A stretch of DNA of 64,000 nucleotides from Nitrospira sp. (GCA_005116835.1 SWDM01000013.1:62001-126000), one strand, 5' to 3'. Shown: positions 1-8,619, counted from the first letter of the stretch. Notes: a model not told the origin generated them from the sequence alone. Made by a program: numbers and translations.

Positions 1-312
1 AACGAACACGATCGGGGAAGCCAGATATTCGGTGAGTCGGTCAGCGATGCGCTTCGCCAATAAATTGCCTGTCAGCCCGGTCGCCTGGATATCCCCTACC
101 AGCGGCATCGAGATCATTCCATCCGGACGAACCACCACGTCGCGAGACAGATCCGAGTTTTTCCAGACGGTCACAGTCAGCACGTCCTCTGGGCCTAAGA
201 GAAACTCAGCAGGCGCAACCATATCGACCTTGTAGTTGGTCTGCTCTGCCGCACAGCCAGTCATACCGCCCACCATGACCGCAACAAGACACCAGCTGAT
301 TATGAGGCGCAT
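1..312 (-). CDS. Polysaccharide export lipoprotein, Wza/SLBB family (3' end outside window)
   Basis: The visible 104 codons begin MRLIISWCLVAVMVGG and show a signal peptide with a lipobox ending at Cys20, so an outer-membrane lipoprotein is expected. The next residues contain FLLGPEDVLTVTVWKN and VVRPDGMISMPLVGDI, the hallmark of the polysaccharide export domain of Wza-type proteins, which form the outer-membrane channel for EPS. The ATG at 312 follows a GGGGGA ribosome site. It lies 58 bp downstream of a second export protein, probably in the same transcript. The reading frame is open to the window edge, so the SLBB part and the C-terminus are unseen. Confidence 0.88.
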   Translation of the reverse strand, partial: MRLIISWCLVAVMVGGMTGCAAEQTNYKVDMVAPAEFLLGPEDVLTVTVWKNSDLSRDVVVRPDGMISMPLVGDIQATGLTGNLLAKRIADRLTEYLASPIVFV

Positions 313-370
313 CACATTCCCCCTTTGTAGTACGATTTGAGAATCATCGATCGCCATACCCTTGCTCCGT

Positions 371-1027
371 CTACCGGCTTGGCATCACCACCATCGACTC
401 AGACGGCACGACGATGGTATCGCCTGGCTTCAACTCGATGTTCTGATCGGTCCCATCCCGCAAGACAATGTCGTCAAAACTGGCCTTGATTTTTATCAAG
501 GGCTCTCCGTCCTTGGGGAAACGGAAAATGACGATCTTGTTTCTGGAAGCCACCGGCGTAAACCCGCTGGCCAGAGTCACGGCCTGAAGCAAGGTGGTCT
601 TACTCTTCAACGGATAGCGGCCCGGCTTGGAGACTTCACCCAACACGAAAATGGCATAGCTATTGACCTCTTTCACGACAATCGAGACAGCGGGGTTTTC
701 CACGTAGGCTTTCAAGCGATTGGAAATGGCCTCGGTCAACTGCACACTGGTGTGGCCGACTGCCGTCACATCGCCGATCAACGGCAAAGAGATCCTCCCG
801 TCTGGCCGAACTTGCACTATTTTGGAAAGATCCGGACTTTTCCACACGGTGATTTCCAGCACATCTTCCGGTCCGATGAAGTAGTCCGTCGTCACGATAA
901 GCGACGATTTCTCCATCGCCGGCTCATGGACCGGATTCATGACGGACGGCTTTGGATCTGCCAATGCCGTTGTCGCTGTCATGCCCACTATGGCGATGAT
1001 CGAACCGATACGCGTCATCATATTCAT
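371..1027 (-). CDS. Periplasmic polysaccharide export protein, Wza/SLBB family
   Basis: The ATG at 1027 is preferred over an upstream in-frame start at 1048 because GAGGG lies about 6 nt before it. The product (218 aa) has a cleavable signal peptide ending near ALADP, without a lipobox. The polysaccharide export domain follows (YFIGPEDVLEITVWK, VRPDGRISLPLIGDV), then one SLBB-type segment (AIFVLGEVSKPGRYPL). It is shorter than E. coli Wza and lacks the C-terminal amphipathic helix, as is common for PEP-CTERM-type EPS loci. It is a paralogue of the proteins at 1..312 and 50191..50814. Role in EPS export is inferred from family. Confidence 0.9.
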   Translation of the reverse strand: MNMMTRIGSIIAIVGMTATTALADPKPSVMNPVHEPAMEKSSLIVTTDYFIGPEDVLEITVWKSPDLSKIVQVRPDGRISLPLIGDVTAVGHTSVQLTEAISNRLKAYVENPAVSIVVKEVNSYAIFVLGEVSKPGRYPLKSKTTLLQAVTLASGFTPVASRNKIVIFRFPKDGEPLIKIKASFDDIVLRDGTDQNIELKPGDTIVVPSESMVVMPSR

Positions 1028-1332
1028 GGTTGCCCTCATATGGCCCAACTGATAATGCCTGTGGAGTCACAACACTGTATCGCTCTGTCGATCTCTGTAT
1101 CCGTCGCCTTCATTAAGAAGCGCCACACTCGAGACAGTAGGTCATTCCGGCGAGTTTTCATATGACTCTTCCGAGGGGAACCTTACGCGCCGGGGGAACC
1201 TTTCGAGGTATAGATTCGACCGGCTTGATAGTCAGACGCGGGGAAATTAGCGCTCAACCTTAGGTTAAATAACTTACATGAGGCCGAGCCTGCGGGAGGA
1301 AACCATTCAGACGCAAGAAAGGAGAATGGATA

Positions 1333-1458
1333 TCGCGGAATCGCGTTGCGAGACGGGCATGCGGATCCGTGAGAAACCGAGGCGCACGTGAACAGTACAT
1401 CGAGGGAGCGAGCGGCGAGCCTGCCAGCCGAAGGCGCGTCGCAACAGCGAATCCGCGA
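1333..1458. repeat. Long imperfect inverted repeat in a 694-bp spacer
   Basis: No gene is visible between 1028 and 1721. Arms at 1333-1355 (TCGCGGAATCGCGTTGCGAG start) and 1437-1458 (CGTCGCAACAGCGAATCCGC start) are near-perfect reverse complements with small bulges. The roughly 80-nt interior is GC-rich and has further short pairing. It could be a structured RNA or a palindromic mobile repeat; the sequence alone does not decide. Confidence 0.5.
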
Positions 1459-1621
1459 TTGCAGCAGGCGCGCTCACGAATAATGCGGATTAGGCAGATC
1501 GTCTGACGGTGTTAGGCAGTAGGTGTTTTAACCGAGGAATGGCCCAGACAGAGATGAATACCGGACGTAGAAAACAAGGGGTCAGTGAAGCATGAGCGAG
1601 ACGGGCACAGACTGGGGAAGA

Positions 1622-1715
1622 TAGGCTGAAGGGGTTCAGGCTGAAGGCTGAAGGCCGGAGTTCGAAGTTCCGAAACCTTCGGCCTGAATCCCTTCAGCCT
1701 GAATCCCTAAGGAAG
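1622..1715. repeat. Intergenic repeat family A
   Basis: GGCTGAAGGGGTTCAGG words on the left and their reverse complement on the right form an inverted repeat around a variable centre. It starts 6 bp after the dehydrogenase stop codon. Confidence 0.8.
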
Positions 1716-1721
1716 GGGCTT

Positions 1722-3023
1722 CTACAACCGCCAGTAGTTGAGCGTTTTAGGTAGGTCCTCCGGCTCTAACAGGCATTTCACGTCGATCACCACTCCCTCC
1801 CACTGGCTGCGGAGAGGTTTGAGCAACGATGGAATCCCCATGTCCGCATAGGACCGATGAGCGACTGCAATGACCAGCCCGTCGATATTTTTCAGTTCGT
1901 CCCACTTGCTCAAATGTATCCCGTATTCGGCGACCGCCTCTTCCGGCGACGCGACCGGATCGTGCACCAGCACTTGGACGCCATACTCCTGCAACTCTCG
2001 AATAATGTCCGGCACCCTGCTATTGCGTAGATCCGGCACATTTTCCTTGAAGGTGAGCCCCAAGACGGCCACCTTGAGATCGTTGACCGGCCGAGCCAGA
2101 TCGCTCAACCGCTTCATCGTCTGCTCCGCCACAAACTTGCCCATGCCATTGTTGATACGCCGGCCCGCGAGAATGACCTGGGGATGATAGCCGACCGATT
2201 CGGCTTTACTTGTCAAATAATACGGGTCGACTCCGATACAATGCCCGCCGACCAATCCAGGAGAAAACTTGAGAAAGTTCCACTTGGTGCCGGCGGCCTC
2301 TAAGACCGACTTGGTATCGATCCCGAGCCGATGAAAGATGAGAGCCAACTCATTCATCAGCGCGATGTTCAAATCCCGCTGCGTATTCTCGATCACCTTC
2401 GCCGCTTCCGCCACCTTGATACTGGGCGCCCGATGGATCCCTGCCTTGACCACCAGCTCATAGGTCTTGGCGACAATCTCCAGCGATGCACTGTCCTGGG
2501 CGGATACCACCTTGATGATAGTTTCCAGTCGATGTTCCTTATCGCCTGGATTGATGCGTTCTGGAGAATAGCCCAGCTTAAAGTCGACTCCACACTTCAT
2601 CCCGGAGGCCTGTTCAAGGATAGGTTGACAAACTTCTTCCGTGGCGCCCGGGTAGACCGTCGACTCGAAGACTACGATCGATCCGGGAGACAGATTGGCG
2701 CCGATCAGTTCAGATGATTTGCGTAGCGCCGTCAAGTCCGGCTGCAGGGCCTCATTAATCGGCGTGGGCACGGCGACGATGATAAAATCTGCCGCTTTGA
2801 GTTCGCTCGGTTGAGATGTGTATTGAACGTCCGTGGCTTTCAGATCCTCATCTGACACCTCACCGGTATGGTCAATTCCCTTTTGTAACTCCGCGATCTT
2901 GGCTTTGTTGATATCGAATCCGATCACTCGCTGCTGCTTCCCGAACGCAACAGCAATCGGCAGACCCACATAGCCAAGTCCCACGACGGCAATTTTTCGC
3001 GCGCGATCTTTCTTCTGTGCCAT
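1722..3023 (-). CDS. Nucleotide-sugar 6-dehydrogenase (TviB/WbpO-like)
   Basis: The enzyme oxidises a UDP-N-acetylhexosamine to the uronic acid using two NAD+. The N-terminal Rossmann motif AVVGLGYVGLP and the segment RVIGFDINKAKIAELQ resemble the TviB/WbpO branch more than WecC or WbpA. The catalytic cysteine is in GGHCIGVDPYYL, and the C-terminal UDP-binding domain contains GLTFKENVPDLRNS. The ATG at 3023 has GGGGAGG five bases upstream and gives 433 aa, the normal family length; the longer frame to 3077 is unlikely. It precedes the export proteins on the same strand. Substrate (UDP-GlcNAc or UDP-GalNAc) cannot be told from sequence. Confidence 0.93.
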   Translation of the reverse strand: MAQKKDRARKIAVVGLGYVGLPIAVAFGKQQRVIGFDINKAKIAELQKGIDHTGEVSDEDLKATDVQYTSQPSELKAADFIIVAVPTPINEALQPDLTALRKSSELIGANLSPGSIVVFESTVYPGATEEVCQPILEQASGMKCGVDFKLGYSPERINPGDKEHRLETIIKVVSAQDSASLEIVAKTYELVVKAGIHRAPSIKVAEAAKVIENTQRDLNIALMNELALIFHRLGIDTKSVLEAAGTKWNFLKFSPGLVGGHCIGVDPYYLTSKAESVGYHPQVILAGRRINNGMGKFVAEQTMKRLSDLARPVNDLKVAVLGLTFKENVPDLRNSRVPDIIRELQEYGVQVLVHDPVASPEEAVAEYGIHLSKWDELKNIDGLVIAVAHRSYADMGIPSLLKPLRSQWEGVVIDVKCLLEPEDLPKTLNYWRL

Positions 3024-3154
3024 GATGCCTCCCCAGCGGTTTTGACCAAGAATGGCAGAACCTAGGATGTCAGTCAATGAAATCGAGTGATTTCGGCGCT
3101 ACCCCATTATTACTGCGTGGGAGGCAACAGGTAAAACGATATGCATTCAATCAT

Positions 3155-3448
3155 CTAACCCACCTTCTTCATTTCGCTCGCCAACATGTCGTTAATCAAC
3201 GATTGATACGGCACCTGCCTCTTTGTCGCAACGGCCCTGAGCCAGCGAAGCACCTTGGGATCGAGACGGATGGCAATCAGTTGCCTCGGTTCATCTCCCA
3301 ACGGGGGACGCCCTACCCGGCGCATTGAAGCCAATTGCTCGTCAGTCAGCGGGGGAATGTCTGAGTAATCAATTTTCCGCTTTTTGATAGCGCTTGTTTT
3401 CTTTGCGATTCGCCAGCCTTCCACTGATGAGTCTGATCGTTTTTTCAT
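3155..3448 (-). CDS. brnA: BrnA-type antitoxin
   Basis: The 97-aa protein has the BrnA pattern: a basic N-terminus, IDYSDIPPLTDEQL, then a ribbon-helix-helix-like region (GRPPLGDEPRQLIAIRLDP) and a helical tail. BrnA neutralises the BrnT ribonuclease and represses its own operon. The ATG at 3448 has AAGGAG nine bases upstream and lies inside the 3' part of the broken brnT gene, overlapping it by 80 bp in another frame. With the toxin inactive, this antitoxin appears orphaned but still intact. Confidence 0.8.
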   Translation of the reverse strand: MKKRSDSSVEGWRIAKKTSAIKKRKIDYSDIPPLTDEQLASMRRVGRPPLGDEPRQLIAIRLDPKVLRWLRAVATKRQVPYQSLINDMLASEMKKVG

Positions 3449-3656
3449 GGCCGCGGCTCCTTCTTGTATAGACGATGACGAGCAGATTTCAGGAAACTGA
3501 TTTCGCTAATCTGTATCGGCGTTCTTCCTTTGCCGAATACCCAAGGTCCTCGCCGTCTAATCCTGCGGGGTCAAAGAATGCTCTGCTTGCTTACTCAAAA
3601 GAGACTCCGTGCTTGCCCTCATTACTGTCTGCCTTCTTGGAATCCCACTCGAACAT
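3369..3656 (-). pseudogene. brnT: BrnT toxin, broken by two in-frame stops
   Basis: Reading from the ATG at 3656 gives MFEWDSKKADSNEGKHGVSF, the typical start of BrnT ribonuclease, then a TAA. The same frame continues with a BrnT-like middle (SAKEERRYRLAKSVS), a TGA, and NLLVIVYTRRSRGHEKTIRL followed by ISGRLANRKE, the usual BrnT C-terminus, ending at a TGA at 3369. The whole gene is thus present in one frame with two nonsense codons and some missing core residues. It is not expected to make active toxin. Confidence 0.8.
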
Positions 3657-3713
3657 CGCATTATGTATATACTTAACTCGGTCGATTCGTAAACCTCGGC
3701 TCAGCCGTTGGGA

Positions 3714-3745
3714 AAAGGGATTCAGGCTGAAGGTTGAAGGTTTGG
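3714..3745. repeat. Intergenic repeat family A (half copy)
   Basis: A single arm, GGGATTCAGGCTGAAGG type, upstream of the brnT remnant and next to a family E copy. Confidence 0.6.
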
Positions 3746-3754
3746 ACGGGAAAC

Positions 3755-3830
3755 AGGGACAGGCGCCGGCGGGGACTGTACCACACCGGGACTGTCCTTC
3801 TTCTCAGCCGGAGCCAGCCACCCTCGGCTC
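3755..3830. repeat. Intergenic repeat family E (diverged)
   Basis: GGGACAGGCGCCGGCGGGGA and the following ACTGTCC resemble the palindrome found at 9912 and 11368, but with a broken stem. Confidence 0.5.
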
Positions 3831-3857
3831 CGCGCACTGGTCATCGCCCATGCTGAG

Positions 3858-3900
3858 CGCCAAAATGAAAAGGCCGGCCCCCTTGCGAGGACTGGCCCTG
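3858..3900 (-). terminator. Intrinsic terminator, repeat family D copy 1
   Basis: On the minus strand GGGCCAGTCCTCGCAAGGGG pairs with the following GCCGGCC, then TTTTCATTTT. It lies about 145 bp beyond the stop codon of the TPR lipoprotein gene, with a family A copy in between. The same module recurs at 7645 and 8719. Confidence 0.7.
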
Positions 3901-3917
3901 CTTTTCCGATTCTCTGT

Positions 3918-4041
3918 TGAGGGGTTCAGGGGTAAAGGCTGAAGGGATTCAGGCTGAAGGCTTACATGTCAGGAACTTCGAACTCCGACCTTCGGCCTTA
4001 ACCCCTTCAGCCTTTACCCCTAGCTTAGCCCCTTCAGCCTG
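3918..4041. repeat. Intergenic repeat family A
   Basis: Inverted-repeat copy beginning about 4 bp after the stop codon of the TPR lipoprotein gene. Confidence 0.8.
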
Positions 4042-4043
4042 TT

Positions 4044-6329
4044 TTAGAGCTCCGCCAACGCAGCCTTCGCCTCAGCTGCTCCAGGATGGCTTGCGCTAAG
4101 TTGAATCGACTTCTCTAGAGCTTTGCGGGCTTCGGGTTTGTTCTCATTTTTATACAGAGCCATGCCGTAGTGATACATAATCACCGGATTCTCATGTAGC
4201 TGATCGGCTGCTTCCTTCAGAAGCGATACCGCCTTGAGATAGACCTTCTTCTGATAATAGATCCATCCAAGCGTGTCGGCGATGTTGGGATCGTTCGGAG
4301 CCACCTCCCTCGCAGTCTGCGCGTACCCCAAAGCCACATCGAGATTGCCACCGCGCTCGATCATGAGCCAGGCCAGGTTGTTGGCTGCCGGGGCGAAGCG
4401 TGGATTAATGCGGACCGCTTCCTGATAGCGTGCCTCTGCCTGCTCATACTGTTTGCGGGATTCGTAAATCATGCCGATCATCATATGGGCGGGAGCCAGC
4501 TTGGGGTTTTTCGTCAGGGCTGTTTCATATTCCTTAATCGCCTGGTCCAGTCGCTTGGTTTGTAAGTACAGTCCTGCCAGGCCTGTATAGGACTCAAGGA
4601 TCGCGTCATTCAGCCCAATCGCCTGTTTGAACGAGGTTTCTGCCTGGTCATATTCCTTGGTCGCAGTGAAGAGTTGACCCAGCAGGTTATAGACTTGCGG
4701 ATTCTTGGGCACCAACACGAGATGTTGCTTGATACGATCGCGCGCCTCGGCCAATTTGCCCTGGCTAGCCTTAATAGTGGCAATCTGTGCGAGGGGCTCA
4801 ATAAACTCCGGCTTCGCCTTGAGCGCCTGTTCGAAATGAATCAGGGCCTCGACAGGATTCTTGTTGGAGCGGGCAATCAATCCCAGCCGGTGATGCGCCA
4901 TCTCATGGTTCGGCTGAACCTTGACGATGGATTCAAAGACCTGGCCGGCTTTTGCTGTGTCGTTTTTCCGCAGATAAGCCTCTGCCATCATCGTGGCAGC
5001 CTGCACACTCCGGGGATTGAGGCGCAGCACAGCCTGGGCCTGTTCAAGGGCGAGGTCTGCCGATCCCTGCGTGAGGTAGACGGCGGCCAGGGCTGCATGC
5101 GATTCGATCGAGTTCGGCGCCAGTGACAGAACCTCGCTGAGCTCCTGAACAGCTTGGGGCAGATCCCCCTTCTTCGCATAGGCCACGCCCAAGAAATGGT
5201 GCGCGGCAGGCGAACGCGGCTCATCCTGGCTTAGGGACTGGAGAAGGGGTATGGCACTGTCGATCTGTCCACGGGCGAGCTTGAGCTGAGCATCGAAGAG
5301 ACGGCCGCTGGAGTCCTTACTATTCGCTTGCAGAATGGCGCTGGTCTGTTTCTCTGCTTCATCGAGCTTGTGGGTCGCGATGAGCACGGCAATCTGCCGA
5401 TCCCGCGCTGCCATCGATTTTGGATTGACCGCCAGCGCCTTTTGATAGCTGGCGGCAGCCTTATCGATCTGGTCTATGGCCCGATAGAAATCTCCCAACG
5501 CAACCAAGGGTCCGTCGTCTTGCGGTTTGGATTGGGCCCAGGCTGAATATGTGACTTCGGCATCGCTGAGGCGATTCACCGACGCGTAGAAGCCGGCCAG
5601 CTTGATGCGAGGTTCCGGCCGATCCGGCGCATCGCTGAGCGCGCGCTTATACTCGGCTTCGGCAAGATCTGCTTTGCCTCTGAGGAAGTGAAGATCGCCG
5701 AGGGCGAACCGAGCCTCAAGAGACTGCGCGTTGGCCTGCAGTGCTTGCTGCAAGACTGATTCAGCCGAGTCATAATCTTTGATGTGGACATAGGCCCTGG
5801 CCAGATCGATGTGGATGCTGATGTTCTTGGGATCCAGGACGATTGCCCGCTTCAGTTCTGCAATGCCTTCCTGAATTTTTCCTTCGTTCAGTAAACTCGC
5901 CCCCCGAAGAATGACGCCCTCTTTGTGATCCGGTGCCGAGGTCAACACGATGTCCGCATGCGCACGCGCTTTCGCAGGCTCCTTTGCAAGGAGCAATAGC
6001 TGTCCGAGCTTCAGCTGCGCATCCTGGTTCGCAGCATCCAATTCAACGGTGGCGGATAATTCCTTAAACGATTGCTGAAGATCCGGGACAGTTCCCAGCT
6101 TCAGGTAGGTCAGCGCCATCCGATAATGGGCATCGGGATCGTTCGGAGCGAGCTGTAGGGCGTTCTTGAATTCGACGATGGCTTCGCGATATTCGCCCTT
6201 GTCGAAATAGGCGAGGGCTCGTTCCCGGTGGTGCGCCGCCTTTGCTTCTGCCGTTTCCTTCGTGCAGCCACCAGCGGCAATTAGCATCAGCGGGAGCACA
6301 ACAGCTGCAATAGACCAATAGCGGTTCAT
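4044..6329 (-). CDS. prsT: PEP-CTERM system TPR-repeat lipoprotein (PrsT-like)
   Basis: The 761-aa product has a lipoprotein signal ending IAAGGC with Cys22 as the lipidation site. The rest is an almost unbroken array of about 20 tetratricopeptide repeats (for example AHYRMALTYLKLG and AHHRLGLIARSNKNPVEALI). The combination of lipoprotein, TPR-only architecture and position beside PEP-CTERM genes, exosortase and PrsK/PrsR matches the family of PEP-CTERM-associated TPR lipoproteins. It probably scaffolds the EPS export apparatus at the periplasmic face of a membrane. The ATG at 6329 has GGAG about 10 nt upstream. Repeat B lies 20 bp upstream of the start. Confidence 0.88.
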   Translation of the reverse strand: MNRYWSIAAVVLPLMLIAAGGCTKETAEAKAAHHRERALAYFDKGEYREAIVEFKNALQLAPNDPDAHYRMALTYLKLGTVPDLQQSFKELSATVELDAANQDAQLKLGQLLLLAKEPAKARAHADIVLTSAPDHKEGVILRGASLLNEGKIQEGIAELKRAIVLDPKNISIHIDLARAYVHIKDYDSAESVLQQALQANAQSLEARFALGDLHFLRGKADLAEAEYKRALSDAPDRPEPRIKLAGFYASVNRLSDAEVTYSAWAQSKPQDDGPLVALGDFYRAIDQIDKAAASYQKALAVNPKSMAARDRQIAVLIATHKLDEAEKQTSAILQANSKDSSGRLFDAQLKLARGQIDSAIPLLQSLSQDEPRSPAAHHFLGVAYAKKGDLPQAVQELSEVLSLAPNSIESHAALAAVYLTQGSADLALEQAQAVLRLNPRSVQAATMMAEAYLRKNDTAKAGQVFESIVKVQPNHEMAHHRLGLIARSNKNPVEALIHFEQALKAKPEFIEPLAQIATIKASQGKLAEARDRIKQHLVLVPKNPQVYNLLGQLFTATKEYDQAETSFKQAIGLNDAILESYTGLAGLYLQTKRLDQAIKEYETALTKNPKLAPAHMMIGMIYESRKQYEQAEARYQEAVRINPRFAPAANNLAWLMIERGGNLDVALGYAQTAREVAPNDPNIADTLGWIYYQKKVYLKAVSLLKEAADQLHENPVIMYHYGMALYKNENKPEARKALEKSIQLSASHPGAAEAKAALAEL

Positions 6330-6348
6330 AGCAATGAAACTCCTGCTG

Positions 6349-6448
6349 GTTGATTTAGTTTGTTTGGTCTGTTTGGTTCATTTGGTTCATCCGGTTAGTT
6401 CCGCTCAACCAAATCGCCAAACAAACCAACTAAACAAAATAAACCAGG
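6349..6448. repeat. Intergenic repeat family B
   Basis: Left arm of 9-nt words (TTTGGTCTG, TTTGGTTCA), a loop GGTTAGTTCCGCTCAACC, and a right arm of complementary words (CCAAACAAACC). It lies just upstream of the TPR gene start. Confidence 0.85.
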
Positions 6449-6507
6449 TTCCGACCTTCATGGTACGGTCTCGTTCCGAGCTGGCAAAGAGATTTCTCTT
6501 TCTTCAC

Positions 6508-6684
6508 AGGGGTTCAGGCTGAAGGGATTCAGACTGAAGGCTAAGGGAATAGGCTGAAGGCTAAGGACACAGGCTGAAGGGGTTCAGACTGAAGGTTAGA
6601 GGTCGGAGGTCGAAGTTCCGAACACTTCAGCCTACCGATTTCCGCCTGTACCCCTTCGGCCTGAACCCCTAGCCTTCACCCCTT
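6508..6684. repeat. Intergenic repeat family A (expanded)
   Basis: Several GGCTGAAGG/GGTTCAG words, a variable centre, and complementary words. The right end runs into the last codons of the PEP-CTERM gene at 6669, giving its Gly-Glu-Gly end and TAG stop. Confidence 0.8.
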
Positions 6685-7334
6685 TTCTTCCTCCTCCATA
6701 TCTCAATCCCTGCCAAGCCGACACCGAGGAGCAATAACGACGCTGGTTCAGGGACATTGGGGTCTGGACAGTTGTTTCCTGTACAGCCCCCTCCTGATGG
6801 ACCTGAGCCAGAGGCCGCTGTGAGTCGGATGTTGTCGATATTGAACGAGGTAACGCCCACGCCGCGCTTCCCGGTGATGGTCAGTCGGTCTACGGCTGCT
6901 AAACCACTAAACAGTTTCGACTCGAAGTGGTTGATGCTATCAATCGTAAAAATTCTTGTGAAAATAGCCACCGTACTTATGTCTTTGAAACCTTCAATCA
7001 TGTACTCCGTTCCACCCGCGCTGTTGCTTGTCAGGTCAACGCCCCCGAATGTGAACGTTCCCCCGGTCACGGTGATCGTCGACGTACCTCCATCTGGATC
7101 ATGGACGTCGCCTGCGCCAATGGCAGGCACTCCATTGCCGAAAATATGTGCCTCGAACCATTTGCCTCCCGATGTTGGCGCGACGGTATAAACACTTTCC
7201 GTATAGGAAGTGAACGTACTCAGGTTAGATCCGGTCAAGCCATCGAACTCAATCGTGTAGGCCATGGCCTCCGTGGCCCAGAGCATCACTACCAGAGCCA
7301 CCAGCAACGCATATCGTGTCATGTGTGTTCGCAT
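6669..7334 (-). CDS. PEP-CTERM sorting-domain protein
   Basis: The 221-aa protein has a signal peptide (MTRYALLVALVVMLWATEAM), a beta-rich secreted middle without a recognised enzymatic domain, and a C-terminal PEP-CTERM signal: VPEPASLLLLGVGLAGIEIW then RRKKRGEG. This signal is the substrate of an exosortase, one of which is encoded at 14812. Before it lies a Gly/Ser/Pro/Cys linker (SGPSGGGCTGNNCPDPN). The final GEG and the stop codon come from an adjoining family A repeat. Likely an exported surface or EPS-associated protein; the individual function is unknown. Confidence 0.9.
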   Translation of the reverse strand: MRTHMTRYALLVALVVMLWATEAMAYTIEFDGLTGSNLSTFTSYTESVYTVAPTSGGKWFEAHIFGNGVPAIGAGDVHDPDGGTSTITVTGGTFTFGGVDLTSNSAGGTEYMIEGFKDISTVAIFTRIFTIDSINHFESKLFSGLAAVDRLTITGKRGVGVTSFNIDNIRLTAASGSGPSGGGCTGNNCPDPNVPEPASLLLLGVGLAGIEIWRRKKRGEG

Positions 7335-7351
7335 TTTTTCTTCTTCAGTAA

Positions 7352-7463
7352 CTACTCAGGTAGATAGGCTGAAGGGGTTCAGGCTGAAGGTTGAAGCGAT
7401 CAGACATCCAACTTTCAGTCTGAACCCCTTAACCCCTTCGGCCTGAACCCCTGAGTAGCTACC
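7352..7463. repeat. Intergenic repeat family A
   Basis: Inverted repeat closed by CTACTCAGG and CCTGAGTAG outer arms; lies upstream of the 7334 gene start. Confidence 0.75.
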
Positions 7464-7579
7464 TTCTACATAGACCTTCTGCAGATTTTCTTCGTTCGCA
7501 TGCTACAGAACCGGGTCAAGACATTGAAATTCCCCGTTAGGGTTACGTTGTTCTATCGGTGGGTAGACACAGGTAGAAG

Positions 7580-7621
7580 ATAGGCTGAAGGGGTTCAGGC
7601 TGAAGGTCGGAGGTCCGAGGA
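7580..7621. repeat. Intergenic repeat family A (half copy)
   Basis: One arm with GGCTGAAGGGGTTCAGG and a trailing GGTCGGAGGTCCGAGG. Confidence 0.65.
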
Positions 7622-7644
7622 AAAAGACAAGAATAGTAACTGTC

Positions 7645-7690
7645 CCCGTCAAAATAGAAAGGGCCAGTCCCCTTGCGAGGACTGGCCCTG
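7645..7690 (-). terminator. Intrinsic terminator, repeat family D copy 2
   Basis: On the minus strand a perfect 10-bp stem (GGGCCAGTCC and GGACTGGCCC, loop TCGCAAGG) is followed by TTTCTATTTT. It ends transcription from the PEP-CTERM gene at 7755..8459. Confidence 0.85.
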
Positions 7691-7720
7691 CTTTTTCGAT
7701 TCTCTACGACTCAGGTAAAT

Positions 7721-7806
7721 AGGCTGACGGGGTTCAGGCTGAGGTCGGAGTACTTCAACCGATCGTACGTAGCCTTATCCCCTGAACCCCTCCACAGCCT
7801 GAACCA
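7721..7806. repeat. Intergenic repeat family A, partly translated
   Basis: This copy overlaps the 3' end of the PEP-CTERM gene at 7755 and encodes its unusual C-terminal tail. Confidence 0.75.
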
Positions 7807-8459
7807 CTATTCTTCCATCTCGCCGCTTTCCGTCTCCAGATCCCGATCGCAGCCAATGCGACTCCGAGAAACAGCAATGACGTAGGTTCAGGAACAGAAG
7901 AACCGCAGCTGCTAGTCGCATTGCCCTCAGCAGTCCTTCCCGAAACGAACCCTGAACAGCCATCGCCGTACCTAACATGGGCCGCGAATTGTGTATCGCT
8001 GGTAAATAAAGATGTTACATCGCTATTCAAGGTGAAAATTATACGATTGGCAAAACTCGTTCCCAACGTCCCCCCCGGATCGGCCCCCTTTGCATAGAAA
8101 GACCCAAAGCCATCCATATTTTGCACACCACCATACGTAAACCCTTCGGAGGGCGGCGGCGAAGTCCAACTTTCTGGTGCGAATGAAACGGTAGCCGAAA
8201 CACCATCATAAGCAAACTGATCAATCCCAATTGCCGTCAATCCACTATTTCCATCAAACCAATAAACAGCTAATTGCGTAGAGCCATCGACTGTTGATAC
8301 ATCAACGTAGACCGCATCACTTGATGCATCCAAGAAGGGATCGTTCCAGTTGTTCAGTGTAAATGTAAGAGCATGCACGTTTTGGGCAAACCCGAAACAC
8401 AATGCAACAATCAAAGCGGCCAAGAAAAATCTCATACGTGCTAACATTCTTTTCTTCAT
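7755..8459 (-). CDS. PEP-CTERM protein with repeat-derived C-terminal tail
   Basis: The 234-aa product has a signal peptide (FFLAALIVALCFGFAQNVHA), a beta-rich secreted domain, and SVPEPTSLLFLGVALAAIGI then WRRKAAR, a normal PEP-CTERM signal. A further 19 residues (from WKNSGSGCGG) follow the basic cluster, where family members normally stop. A related remnant at 8921 has TAG at the codon where this gene has TGG, so the native stop seems to have been lost and translation runs into repeat A. The ATG at 8459 has AGGGGG upstream. A D-type terminator lies 66 bp downstream. Whether the tail impairs exosortase recognition is unknown. Confidence 0.88.
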   Translation of the reverse strand: MKKRMLARMRFFLAALIVALCFGFAQNVHALTFTLNNWNDPFLDASSDAVYVDVSTVDGSTQLAVYWFDGNSGLTAIGIDQFAYDGVSATVSFAPESWTSPPPSEGFTYGGVQNMDGFGSFYAKGADPGGTLGTSFANRIIFTLNSDVTSLFTSDTQFAAHVRYGDGCSGFVSGRTAEGNATSSCGSSVPEPTSLLFLGVALAAIGIWRRKAARWKNSGSGCGGVQGIRLRTIG

Positions 8460-8604
8460 TTTATTTCACCCCCTGCAAGCTTGAGAAAACCTATACAACT
8501 GTGTGAGAGTCAAAGCACATCTTGTGCTAGCGAGGTGCAGCTATATATGTTATTGAAAGTATTATAAGTGCAATCAAAAACTTCCCCACGTACCGCAACC
8601 ACCT

Positions 8605-8619
8605 GTAAGAAATTCTTAC
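8605..8619. promoter_or_regulatory. Perfect palindrome upstream of PEP-CTERM gene
   Basis: GTAAGAAATTCTTAC reads the same on both strands around a single central base. It lies in the AT-rich leader region of the 8459 gene and could be an operator; no protein partner can be named. Confidence 0.35.

Noticed and set aside
1030-1049. Sigma-54 promoter for the 371 export gene
   Set aside because: The GG-N10-GC pattern overlaps the ribosome site and lacks the TTGC box.
362-1165. Long plus-strand open frame opposite the export protein
   Set aside because: It is the antisense shadow of a clear Wza-family gene; its composition is His/Arg-rich and matches no family.
3369-3656. Selenocysteine or readthrough reading of the brnT TGA
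   Set aside because: The frame also has a TAA and there is no selenocysteine insertion context.
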